A DNA stretch of 31,600 nucleotides from a virus. The stretch spans positions 1 to 31,600 of IMG/VR virus record IMGVR_UViG_3300025127_000137. The stretch is one strand, 5' to 3'. The first letter of the stretch is position 1. Every line of letters begins with the position of its first letter. The notes under the pieces were generated by a model. The model was not told the DNA's origin, made no database searches, and saw only the letters and a list, made by a program, of their open reading frames with translations. Made by a program: the position numbers and the translations under genes. Below, in pieces: positions 8,401-15,624 of this stretch.

Positions 8401-11400
8401 GCTAAGAACAAATACCCAATGGCCAGCGTCGATGGAGACATTGTTGCAGATGCAGAGCCTAACCTGGGGGGCGAGGTCCTGTCCTTCAACCCGTTCGTGC
8501 ATGATTCTTTTGTAGATAGCCAAGGCAGGACAGTGATAGGAGCCGACGAGATTACTGTATACGGAACAAAAGGTTATGCCAGGGGCAACATACAATATTC
8601 AGATACAGCACCTGAGGTTGTTACTGCATCAGAGATTCTTAGCCTTGCAAGGCAAGGCAAGAAGTACGTTCACCCTAATTTTCACCCAAATGGAATAGAC
8701 CTATCTAAACTTAGTAGCGCCGAAATTGAAGCACTTGAGGCCCTGGCCGCTCAAGAGGATCCAGATAGTGCGCCACTAACAGAACAAGATGTACAGGACG
8801 GAAAAGAGGGAGAGCAAGGGCTTGTCGTTGATACTCCTGTCACTGGTGACGTGGTTGCGGGGGCTGACTTAATTCAACCAGGCGGACCCGTAAGTGTGCC
8901 TAACGCACCAGTTATCTCCAGGTCTTCACTGCGTGATAAAAATGGATTTATATATTTCTCGGACCGCACAAGGGTAGGTACATACACTGGGCTGGACCCT
9001 GAGAGTAACATTAGTATTCCGCTACAAGGCGGCATGGGATATGCGTTCATTCCCCAGAATGTCGAAGCGGAGGCTGGCTGGGCATTTACGTCTGATAATA
9101 TATTTACTCGCTTTCGTGATAAGGTAAATCAAACTGACGGAATTGGATACGTAGCCTTGTACACCAAGGAAAACCTGAGGGCTAACGGGACTTTCTTACT
9201 AGCCTATATAGCGGAGGTTGAGTATGCACTCGCTTCTGGTAAACTAACAAGGGCTGACTTCCAAAATGAAATCAACGGACTGCGTGAAAGGTTCCTTGCG
9301 AAGAAAGTTAAAGATAAGGACTTTATTTCTAGGGATGTGGATTGGTATTCGCTGTGGAACAAGCAATGGAAAACACCAGCGGACCTTCAAGCTGCACTTG
9401 ATGCAGCGGGGTTTGAAACTAGAGCAGCGGCTTTTTCAGCTAAGAAAGCTACAACGAAAGGTGCAAAGCCTGGTGATTTATCTGGTGGTCAGCTAGCATC
9501 TAAACGATCAGTCAAAAAAGGTATGCCTGATGTCATACGTATGATTGATCTTTTTGCCGAGCCTGACCTAGCAAATAGAAAACGTGGTGAAATCATTGGG
9601 GCCGTTCAGTTTCAAAAGGGACAGCAGTCCGCTGTTACTGCTAGCGAGATCGGTTCGGATAATCATTTAAGTTACCCTCTTGTAATTAGGGGTCGAGGCA
9701 TTGGGGTTTTTGATAGCACGGTAAATGTACTAGACGTAATTAAAACTCAGAAAGCAAAGAACCAAGCACTGCGAAGTGCAGAGACTAGCTTCCCTACTTC
9801 GTCTGAAGTCGGGTCCGCAGAAGTAACGGCTGGGACCGACACTGGCCCTGAGATAGCTAACATAATCAACGAGGGTAAGACCTTTGAGAATGTTGGTCAG
9901 CTAGAGCGATTCATTAACAAAGTATTTGCACCCGTAGCTAGCAAGCTGGGAGTTAAGATCGTAGCTAACTATTCAATCATTAGGGCCTTGCAATACAATG
10001 TAACGCAGGGCGTTATTGAATACAATCCAGTCGGTCTAATCAACAACGATAGCCAGTATCTTACTGCTAGTATGCGCGAGGAATTAATTCACGCGGCGAT
10101 GCACAAGGTCCTGATTAACCAGAACAAAGGCAAGAGCAAGGTAGCGGCCTGGGTGGACTTCATGACCAAGCTCGGCCAGGATCTTACAGGAGATCAAAGG
10201 CAGGCCCTGTCCGAGGTTTATTTTAATCTAGGTAGCGACATGGATTTCGGGGCTGAGTACAGCAGGGCTGTCATACAGCAGGCCCTTTACGGGGACATCA
10301 CTGAGGTCTATGCTAAGGGTAAATCATTTGAAAAGATTAAGAAACTATTCCGTTCTATACAGGGATTCATCGCTAGGACATTTGGCTCCGAGGTATCTAA
10401 CCCAGAAGTAGCTGGTGTCATACGGGCCTCTGCTGACCTGCTTAAAGCAGTTGACCCATCAGTGCGCCCAAGTAACCAGGTAGTCGTAGGTGCCGCGATG
10501 AATAACTCCGTGGACCTGAACCCTAACTCGGAGATAACTTCTCAGGACGTTGTCGAGGCGGGTAAGCCGCCGAGTAAGCGTAAGGTTGATCTTAACTTTG
10601 CGGATAAGTATCTGTTCACGGTTAGTTACGTCCTCGGTAAGATACACCCAAGGCTCAAGGGTTTAATACGGAACTACTACGGGATTATACAAACCAAGGT
10701 CCTTGCCTACCAGACTGCGATGGCACCGTTCTTTGTGAAAATGCGAGGCATCAAAAATAAGTCGGACCGCCTAAGACTGAAGCAACTCCTTATGTATAGC
10801 CCCGTGGTTGCTGATGCAGGCACAGCCGAACAGGAGGCGCTACTGGCTAAATACGGTATGCTTGAGGACTACAATAACCTTGTGCGTCCATCTCTAGATA
10901 AACTTAGGGCTGACCTAGTGGCACGGGGCGTAGATGTAGGTGATCTGTTTGATTACTTCCCTCGTCGTATTAAGAACTTCAAGGCACTACAAGCGGTCAA
11001 GGCCGCGTGGGGTAATACAGTTGGAGCAAGTTTCAAGGATTTTATAAAAGCGAGAAACGACAGAATATTGAAGGTTCGTTCTGATATGTTGACTCTAAAT
11101 GAAGAGCTTGTAAAAGCTAGCGACAACAACGATCAGGCTGGTGTTCAAAGAATAAGCCGACAGTTAAAAGAGCTGTCAGCTAAGGACGACGTAATCATCA
11201 GTATAGGAAGCAAGGAGACAGCGTTACAAGAAGCTCAGGCGTGGGAAGAGTTCACATCAAACCTAGCTAGGACTAATCCCGATATGCTCCCAGGCAACGT
11301 CCGTGAACGTGCAATGAAGGACCAGATTCCTGATGAGTTATTACAATACTACGAGGACCCAGCCCAAGCTATGGAGAGTTACATCTTCAACATGGTATCC

Positions 11401-12681
11401 GCTGCGGAAACTATTAAATTAATAGGCAGTAGATTTGTTACCAACAAAGAGGGGACTCAGATGGATGAGGCTAGCGAGTTAGGCAAACTCGTGCAGGAGC
11501 TACGTGCTTCGGGTGCTATCATTGATGAGCAAGCGGATCGAACAATCCCTGAGATAATGAAACTTATACTTTCTCCTAAGAAAGGTGAGTCCAGGATCCT
11601 GCAGTTAGCTCGGTCATTTGGATACGGGACACTTCTAGTTGAGTTCACCTCTACCCTATCGCAGTTATACGACCTTCCGTTTGTGATGCTGGACAATGGA
11701 TTAATACCCACCTTCAGCGCAATGTTCAGTTCCGAAAGACTCAAGGGTTCCGCCTTCGGGATAGATACCGAGAAGATTAGCCAGGAGTTCGCGGGGGATG
11801 ACAAGTTCCTAGAGAAGGCTGTTCGCCTAGGTCTTCGTTCTACTGGCTTCACAAAGCTGGACCAGATTATGAAGGAGACTAACCTAACGGCTAACTACAG
11901 ACGTTTCCGCAAGTTGGCTAACCTTTACTACAAGGACAGGAGTGACTCAAGGATTAAAACATTTACTGCTGAAATGACCGCGCTTGGCTACAGCCGCGCG
12001 GAGCAGGACCAATTGATAGCTGACCTGAAGGGAGACAAGAAGGATTCGGCCCTTGTCCGTAGCCTGCTGTTCAACAAGCTGTCGGAGACACAACCCCTAA
12101 GCTCGGCTGAGATGGCTATGGGTATTGTGGGTAACCCGAACCTAAGAATCGCTGTAGCTATGAAGTCCTTCATGGTTAAACAACTGGTCTTCACCAAGGA
12201 CAGAATGCTCAACGATATTGTTAACCCAAAAAGCACCAATGCACAGCGACTAAAAGCGTCCAAGGATCTGGCCAAGCTACTGACCTTTATGCTCCTAATT
12301 GGTATTCCTGTTGATGCCCTCAAGGACTTCTTGGCTGGCCGCGTAGGTTATCTTGATGACTACCTCTTTGACGGTGTGTTCCGTATAGCTGGTGTCAGTA
12401 GATATACTGGATACAAGATTCGCTCCGAGGGTATTGGCCGTGCGGCATTTGATTACGCAACTCCAGTAGCTTTCCAGCAGGCTATGGATGCGACGGGTGA
12501 ATTACAGAAGGTAATGAGTGGAGAGAGAGCGTTTACCCAAAGTAAGTTCGTTGCATACGCACCGTACTCGGACGTAGTCAATCGTATGTTTGGATTCCAG
12601 AAGGTGAAGGAAAGAAAGACAATCAAACGTAAGGCGTCCGAAGGAGAGTTCCCACTGTTCATACCACCTGGCGCCCTGTAA
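5449..12681 (+). CDS. Giant 2410-aa internal virion / ejection protein (large polyvalent type)
   Basis: By far the largest gene. Visible parts: a small N-terminal domain (about 1-35); a glycine-zipper hydrophobic region about 118-165 (AGAGAGAAIGAGFFGVGALP) able to insert in membranes; a second Gly/Ala-rich segment about 265-290; an acidic low-complexity region about 300-560; a long coiled coil about 585-700; a conserved-looking domain near 1165-1290 with PLQGG at 1191-1195; EELIHAAMH at 1544-1552, resembling a zincin HExxH with the first His replaced; and a C-terminal domain with a hydrophobic helix about 2276-2292 (LLTFMLLIGIPVDAL) ending in FPLFIPPGAL. Size, membrane segments and late position match T7 gp16-like ejection proteins and the 'large polyvalent protein' class. 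No lytic transglycosylase or RNA polymerase motif was seen. It ends the rightward transcription unit. Confidence 0.75.
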   Translation: MAVSNVTLPNGERVNISHEDDASELDVLNFAYREYVTNTDPGSAFGRGIRDGVDLLQASYGSTLEGIGSLLDSESLQQVGADVVAEQRGQMDAEAFRQQRYGDQDEGIVDYALNLAGASTPQMASTFAGAGAGAAIGAGFFGVGALPGAIIGGFLANMPYFYGDNRERQKEAIERGFRTEMDEGAAALYAVPQSLLDAAFSALGTKFLSSGALKAGGGLLTRATRGAVEGAIIEAPTELGQQFLNRYQAGLPIDSDEAKLEYMEAAKGGALLGGLFSGGGRAVFGSKEGPDAMPAPAEEETVQMPPSVTAPEPSVATPEGEAVSPEVGDILEAEQAPQSELTPEDEAAIDTEIDATTQQDQQGIGDRRFEDNVAVEEADYILPDVELDDIARLDVGQLSDEELQKLIESYNTYDNTGDRVRNLDYLQQFAERFNRDLDKNNKKYNAERKRIARAIKERDARSRGEVSQLSEADFDALAEEAQRKRGRGGSPEAQTEEMLTAQEEAALEAEMQREFFGEAVLTVEDEAALDAEIRRELSGDTTTQEDLPVATSKTIKEFRGMTPKQVEEARFVDEQAKSAPVTAPPQEVDSEAVKEQQDTIDDAESRIADLQSEIDTEKSNIKEARDRNKKEIAAVRKSKLSKEDKADKIEDLKASLQDEVDDINGNIGIYKEEMSSFKKDLRKAKKELDKLNTAAQGTVSEAEKGYREYLAERELRKAKKKNIKITAKVLSNLRKTAVQIAGAVGSRTKVELTTFYSKDEDRSATFDAVNNDGMFDIVDGNAIKGKELPVGTVVDARINKYEGGDFELFDSRELRLKEDGTWEEVKDIARLREEAALPKAEGALTEEELVYILGQMDGDLTVGADGRIIPFTDEEAFVALPSNQKAKHLLHRKNPIKKGAVRLNLNSKFYKKDGVVKKYNAEQEKAGIPRQEGAVGPLFVQTLHRINRAGVPEHTKAYSYGRAFTIRNATFSVNPFAKTIIRSKAKNKYPMASVDGDIVADAEPNLGGEVLSFNPFVHDSFVDSQGRTVIGADEITVYGTKGYARGNIQYSDTAPEVVTASEILSLARQGKKYVHPNFHPNGIDLSKLSSAEIEALEALAAQEDPDSAPLTEQDVQDGKEGEQGLVVDTPVTGDVVAGADLIQPGGPVSVPNAPVISRSSLRDKNGFIYFSDRTRVGTYTGLDPESNISIPLQGGMGYAFIPQNVEAEAGWAFTSDNIFTRFRDKVNQTDGIGYVALYTKENLRANGTFLLAYIAEVEYALASGKLTRADFQNEINGLRERFLAKKVKDKDFISRDVDWYSLWNKQWKTPADLQAALDAAGFETRAAAFSAKKATTKGAKPGDLSGGQLASKRSVKKGMPDVIRMIDLFAEPDLANRKRGEIIGAVQFQKGQQSAVTASEIGSDNHLSYPLVIRGRGIGVFDSTVNVLDVIKTQKAKNQALRSAETSFPTSSEVGSAEVTAGTDTGPEIANIINEGKTFENVGQLERFINKVFAPVASKLGVKIVANYSIIRALQYNVTQGVIEYNPVGLINNDSQYLTASMREELIHAAMHKVLINQNKGKSKVAAWVDFMTKLGQDLTGDQRQALSEVYFNLGSDMDFGAEYSRAVIQQALYGDITEVYAKGKSFEKIKKLFRSIQGFIARTFGSEVSNPEVAGVIRASADLLKAVDPSVRPSNQVVVGAAMNNSVDLNPNSEITSQDVVEAGKPPSKRKVDLNFADKYLFTVSYVLGKIHPRLKGLIRNYYGIIQTKVLAYQTAMAPFFVKMRGIKNKSDRLRLKQLLMYSPVVADAGTAEQEALLAKYGMLEDYNNLVRPSLDKLRADLVARGVDVGDLFDYFPRRIKNFKALQAVKAAWGNTVGASFKDFIKARNDRILKVRSDMLTLNEELVKASDNNDQAGVQRISRQLKELSAKDDVIISIGSKETALQEAQAWEEFTSNLARTNPDMLPGNVRERAMKDQIPDELLQYYEDPAQAMESYIFNMVSAAETIKLIGSRFVTNKEGTQMDEASELGKLVQELRASGAIIDEQADRTIPEIMKLILSPKKGESRILQLARSFGYGTLLVEFTSTLSQLYDLPFVMLDNGLIPTFSAMFSSERLKGSAFGIDTEKISQEFAGDDKFLEKAVRLGLRSTGFTKLDQIMKETNLTANYRRFRKLANLYYKDRSDSRIKTFTAEMTALGYSRAEQDQLIADLKGDKKDSALVRSLLFNKLSETQPLSSAEMAMGIVGNPNLRIAVAMKSFMVKQLVFTKDRMLNDIVNPKSTNAQRLKASKDLAKLLTFMLLIGIPVDALKDFLAGRVGYLDDYLFDGVFRIAGVSRYTGYKIRSEGIGRAAFDYATPVAFQQAMDATGELQKVMSGERAFTQSKFVAYAPYSDVVNRMFGFQKVKERKTIKRKASEGEFPLFIPPGAL

Positions 12682-12691
12682 AATAAAACAA

Positions 12692-12733
12692 AGCCCTTGT
12701 AGGGCCTTATAGCCCTGAATCCTTGTGCAAGGA
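12692..12733 (+). terminator. Hairpins downstream of the giant gene (rightward termination candidates)
   Basis: Three short stems lie just after the stop at 12681: GCCCT/AGGGC (12693-12697/12701-12705), an alternative AGGGC/GCCCT (12701-12705/12712-12716) that excludes the first, and TCCTT/AAGGA (12720-12724/12729-12733). There is no good U-run, so efficiency as an intrinsic terminator is uncertain. Position at the end of a converging unit supports the role. Confidence 0.4.
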
Positions 12734-12740
12734 CGGGGTG

Positions 12741-12780
12741 AAATAAGAAGCCCCACCCCCCAATCAAAAAGGGTGAGGCT
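12741..12780 (-). terminator. Hairpin ending the leftward transcription unit
   Basis: AGCCCCACCC (12749-12758) can pair with GGGTGAGGCT (12771-12780) with one mismatch and a 12-nt loop. Read on the minus strand the stem is followed by a short T-rich stretch (TCTTATTT). It lies between the stop of the last leftward gene (12833) and the stop of the last rightward gene. The T-tract is imperfect. Confidence 0.5.
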
Positions 12781-12832
12781 AGGCATAAGCAGGGAATGAA
12801 ACAGGAGGCAATGATGGACCCCCCGCCCTGGA

Positions 12833-13165
12833 TTACTCCTGGGGCTTACCCAATTGTGCCTTAAATTCTCTTTTCCATTTAGTATAAGTAGAAGGAGCTA
12901 TGTCGCATAGCTCGGACGCAAGTTTAAATGAGTAACCCTCTTCTCTGAGTTTGTCAATCTTGAGAACTGTCTCAATCTTCTTGTCATCGCTCAAGTTCTT
13001 CGGGGACTTATTGGTTCTACTCGGCACGACGTATTCCGCTGTCCCGAACTCTTCCTCAAGTTCTTCGATGCGCTTCATCTCCTCAGCGATTTTATCATAG
13101 GCCCAGTCCACGAAGTTCTTCTCGGATCTCCTGTCGTTGCAAAACATATCGTTATTGAATTCCAT
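12833..13165 (-). CDS. Helix-turn-helix protein, last gene of the leftward operon
   Basis: 110 residues. The N-terminal half is acidic and helical (EKNFVDWAYDKIAEEMKRIEELEEEFG). The C-terminal half contains an HTH-like segment: KLREEGYSFKLASELCDIAP followed by STYTKWKREF, the pattern of transposase- or recombinase-type HTH domains (KxxEGxSxxxAAxxxGISxxTxxxWxxxF). No catalytic domain follows, so it is a stand-alone DNA-binding protein. I chose ATG 13165 because a strong Shine-Dalgarno (GGAGGT) lies 4 nt upstream and it avoids overlapping the previous gene; a start at 13204 would add 13 residues. It could be a regulator, for instance of the late switch, or a terminase-like subunit; both are guesses. 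Confidence 0.65.
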   Translation of the reverse strand: MEFNNDMFCNDRRSEKNFVDWAYDKIAEEMKRIEELEEEFGTAEYVVPSRTNKSPKNLSDDKKIETVLKIDKLREEGYSFKLASELCDIAPSTYTKWKREFKAQLGKPQE

Positions 13166-13167
13166 AA

Positions 13168-13446
13168 TTACCTCCACCCTTTCGCTCTCTTGGAATGCTT
13201 CCATCCATTCTTATCGATGCCCCAGCCCTGGATGTTTCCGATGTTGTGGTATTCACATAGCTCTCTTCTGATAGTTTTACCTAGCTTTGAGGCTTCTCGG
13301 ATCTGAACTGACACCGAGCAATTGTATTTATTATTCAAGAATTCTATAAATGCTTTCGGCGTTCTGTTCATAACGTCCCTCAAGTTTTTACTACTTCCTG
13401 TTTGAAAGCCCTTTGATGGTCTTCGATTTAATCCTTTATTCGACAT
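13168..13446 (-). CDS. Hypothetical basic protein (92 aa)
   Basis: Not recognised. 92 residues, strongly basic (RRPSKGFQTGSSKNLRDVMN at the N-terminus, KHSKRAKGWR at the end), with a central helical segment and a short Cys-His-Trp-containing part (ELCEYHNIGNIQGWG). It starts on the stop codon of the helicase gene (TAATG) and its stop overlaps the Shine-Dalgarno of the next gene. The position after the helicase makes a nucleic-acid role likely (helicase partner, primosome or recombination accessory), but no motif shows it. Confidence 0.55.
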   Translation of the reverse strand: MSNKGLNRRPSKGFQTGSSKNLRDVMNRTPKAFIEFLNNKYNCSVSVQIREASKLGKTIRRELCEYHNIGNIQGWGIDKNGWKHSKRAKGWR

Positions 13447-14777
13447 TATGCAAACCTCCCTGTGCAGTGATAGAATTTAAACAGTCCACCTACGTCCCTC
13501 TGCCCTTCTCGGTTCTTGGCTACGTTGTATATTAGCTCCGTGTAAGGGCCGTGACTGTCGTGACCCTTGGAGGATTCAAAGTCCCCCTTGGATGGATACA
13601 TGAGCAGGACTACGTCAGCATCGTTTTCAATATCGCCTGAGTCCTTGAGGTCATAGATTCTAATCCTTTCACTCTTGGCTCCCTCTCGGTTAACCTGTGC
13701 CAGTAAGATGACCGCGATGTTTAGGTCCAAGGCCATCTGCTTTATCTTGTGAGAGATGTCAGCTATGCCTTCGCACTTCCCCATCTTCTTGCTGTCGAAG
13801 GGTATAAGTTGAAGGTAGTCAATGACCACAAGTTTTACACCTTTCTTGCGGACCAAGTGACGGACCTGACTCGTGAGGTCGTCAGCGTTTCTAACGCTGT
13901 GAGATGTGTAAAGGGGAAGCTCGGCGGACTCCCTGGTCACTGTCTTGAACCTCTCCTCCTGTTCGGGGCTTGCGACTCCATCCTGAATGTTCATTACGTT
14001 AATGCCAGATATCGTCTGTATCATGCGCTTCATTAACTGCTTCCTCGGCATTTCAAATGAGAAGTAAGCCGTAGGTGTTTCGTCCTGCTTCATGGCCTTG
14101 GTTGCTATGAATAAAGCTAGTGCGGATTTACCGCAGGATGTAGGGGCCGCTAGTGTAAGCACCTCCCCTGCCGCGATGCCATTGTTACCAAGGTATCCGT
14201 CAAGTCCCCTGATGTTAGTCTTTACTACGTCTGGGTTAAAGGTGCCGTCCTGCATCTTCTGGATGTCATCAAGGATCTCTTCGGCGGAGTCCACTACCGA
14301 GAACGTGTCCGTGCCCAGGGTATCAACCTTAAGTATATCATTCTCCAGGGATGCTCTGATCACCTGGGACTCAGCTGATTCGGACTCAGCTTGTTCTACA
14401 GCAACTCGGCACCCGCGAATGAGGGACCGTAGCTTACTCTTCTCGGCTACCAGCTTGGCGCAATACAGGGCCTGCAAGGGGGTCTCAGCCTCCTGCATTA
14501 CGGAAAAGATACCAGCCATGCCTCCGACCTCGTCGAGGCCCTTAGAGGCTTTTAAATCCTCCATCAAGGAGATCTCGTCCAAGGGCTTACCCTTCTCTAC
14601 GAGGGACGCGATGGCTGTAAATAGTAACTTACCCTTGAGGGTATAGAAATCGTCGGGTGTAACAATGACGGATACTGTGTCGTATACGGAGTAGTCCCCA
14701 TCCAGGAGACAGCAGGCAATTAGTTTGTATTCAGCTTCTTCGTTATGCGGGGGCGTTTTTGTTTCGTTCGTTATCAT
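13446..14777 (-). CDS. dnaB-like: Replicative DNA helicase, DnaB family
   Basis: 443 residues, the usual DnaB length. The N-terminal DnaB-type helical domain is recognisable (HNEEAEYKLIACCLLDGDY; PLDEISLMEDL). A RecA-type ATPase follows, with Walker A APTSCGKS (211-218, catalytic Lys217), the SFEMP motif at 240-244, Walker B LVVIDYLQL (316-324), LLAQVNR (358-364), DLKDSGDIENDAD and the C-terminal KNREGQRDVGG...FYHCTGRF. This hexameric enzyme unwinds duplex DNA 5'-3' at the phage fork. The best start is ATG 14777; an in-frame TTG at 14783 would add two residues. The first 35 nt overlap a small upstream gene. No helicase loader, primase or DNA polymerase is seen in the window, so these must come from the host or from outside it. 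Confidence 0.95.
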   Translation of the reverse strand: MITNETKTPPHNEEAEYKLIACCLLDGDYSVYDTVSVIVTPDDFYTLKGKLLFTAIASLVEKGKPLDEISLMEDLKASKGLDEVGGMAGIFSVMQEAETPLQALYCAKLVAEKSKLRSLIRGCRVAVEQAESESAESQVIRASLENDILKVDTLGTDTFSVVDSAEEILDDIQKMQDGTFNPDVVKTNIRGLDGYLGNNGIAAGEVLTLAAPTSCGKSALALFIATKAMKQDETPTAYFSFEMPRKQLMKRMIQTISGINVMNIQDGVASPEQEERFKTVTRESAELPLYTSHSVRNADDLTSQVRHLVRKKGVKLVVIDYLQLIPFDSKKMGKCEGIADISHKIKQMALDLNIAVILLAQVNREGAKSERIRIYDLKDSGDIENDADVVLLMYPSKGDFESSKGHDSHGPYTELIYNVAKNREGQRDVGGLFKFYHCTGRFA

Positions 14778-14919
14778 TTTCAAGTATGTCTAGCATAGCA
14801 CGGAGGCATTGGCCTATGGCGTTGTGCTTGATTAGTATGCTTTTAGGAATCCCTCTCGTGTCCATGTCGTTGTACAGGTTGATTGTGAGTTCAGTGGCTT
14901 CCTTAATTTTATCGTTCAT
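14743..14919 (-). CDS. Small hypothetical protein (58 aa) overlapping the helicase start
   Basis: ATG at 14919, TAA at 14743-14745. The 58 residues are mostly helical and amphipathic (MNDKIKEATELTINLYNDMD ... IGQCLRAMLDILENDNERN). It overlaps the helicase start by 35 nt in another frame, a typical arrangement for coupled phage genes, and fills an otherwise empty gap. No family recognised and no Shine-Dalgarno visible. The amphipathic helices would suit a small protein-binding factor, which is a guess. Confidence 0.5.
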   Translation of the reverse strand: MNDKIKEATELTINLYNDMDTRGIPKSILIKHNAIGQCLRAMLDILENDNERNKNAPA

Positions 14920-14950
14920 GTGCGCTATCTAATAATTTTATGTAGTAATA

Positions 14951-14983
14951 CTTGACCCCTCTGCACCGTGCAAAAGGGCCAAG
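14951..14983 (-). promoter_or_regulatory. 33-nt near-perfect hairpin between two leftward genes
   Basis: The sequence folds on the minus-strand transcript into a 15-bp stem with three G-U pairs and a 3-nt loop (CTTGGCCC... pairing with ...GGGGTCAAG). It lies 17 nt after the stop of the gene ending at 15001. It is not followed by a U-run in either direction, so it is not a standard intrinsic terminator; an RNA processing, stability or translation-control element is more likely. Confidence 0.55.
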
Positions 14984-15000
14984 CATTCTATCATAAGGAG

Positions 15001-15336
15001 TTACTCCTTCTCAGCTCTTTCGAGCATCCCTATGGCTATCAATGAGTAGCCAATTAGGTCACGGAATATGTCCTTGGATTGATCGCCTTTAGTAATAACT
15101 TTCAGCTGACCATCCGAACAGAAAGCCTTAGCTCTCTGGAATTTGTCCTGCATCCTGATGCAGACTCCAGTAAGAGGGTGAACCCCGAACTCGGTTGAGT
15201 AATCAAAGTTAGCGAATGGGTTTTCGCAACTCTCACCTCCCGTATAGTCCGTGTTCTTATTAGCAGTCATATCCAATATGGATTTAACTTCATCTCGGCG
15301 GAACTGATCCCACCATATCTTATCGAAGTCCCCCAC
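15001..15336 (-). CDS. Nmad1/DUF1599-like protein
   Basis: 111 residues. The diagnostic stretch is NKNTDYTGGESCENPFANFD, followed by GV.P..G...RM.DKF.RA and a C-terminal SKDIFRDLIGYSLIAIGMLE. This K(N)xDYxGG....NPFANF ... R..DK..R ... D...DL..Y..I pattern is, as I know it, the DUF1599 / 'nucleotide modification associated domain 1' family common in phages and structurally related to all-alpha NTP pyrophosphatases (MazG-like). The acidic and Asp residues in the last helix would sit at the metal site. A role in nucleotide pools or modified bases is likely but unproven. It is 3 nt downstream of the SSB-like gene. Confidence 0.7.
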   Translation of the reverse strand: MGDFDKIWWDQFRRDEVKSILDMTANKNTDYTGGESCENPFANFDYSTEFGVHPLTGVCIRMQDKFQRAKAFCSDGQLKVITKGDQSKDIFRDLIGYSLIAIGMLERAEKE

Positions 15337-15339
15337 GAT

Positions 15340-15603
15340 TTAGAACGGTGCGTCGTCTATGTTTGGGGTGCTAGTAGGCACTGCCTCAGTATTCTGAGTT
15401 GCCTCCAGCTGTTTATCCTCAGGCGCGTAATCAGCGGCCAGGGATAGCAATGGTTGGCCACTGCGTCCTTGTTTCTTCCACCCCTTGAGGTAGTACAACC
15501 CTGGCTTACTGACGAAGATACGTCCGTTATAGTCAGGGTGGTTTTCTTTCTGCTTGCGGTCATTGATGCCGAGCAGTCCTGTGTTTTCTCTGTATGTTGC
15601 CAT
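15340..15603 (-). CDS. Small SSB-like protein with an acidic DDAPF tail
   Basis: 87 residues. The N-terminal 55 residues look like one small beta domain (GLLGINDRKQKENHPDYNGR, FVSKPGLYYLKGWKKQGRSG). A disordered Thr/Pro-rich linker follows, and the last residues are NIDDAPF. Bacterial SSB proteins end in an acidic tip with Pro-Phe (DDDIPF) that recruits replication and repair proteins, and this ending imitates it. The gene is next to Erf and upstream of the helicase, where an ssDNA-binding protein is expected. The beta domain is short for a full OB fold, so DNA binding is inferred, not seen. The leader is AT-rich without a Shine-Dalgarno. Confidence 0.6.
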   Translation of the reverse strand: MATYRENTGLLGINDRKQKENHPDYNGRIFVSKPGLYYLKGWKKQGRSGQPLLSLAADYAPEDKQLEATQNTEAVPTSTPNIDDAPF

Positions 15604-15624
15604 ATGTATTATTATTATTGCGGG

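Noticed and set aside
14092-14646. Long open frame (184 codons) on the + strand
   Set aside because: It lies inside the DnaB helicase gene on the other strand, is Ser/Pro/Cys-rich without motifs, and has no coupled neighbour.
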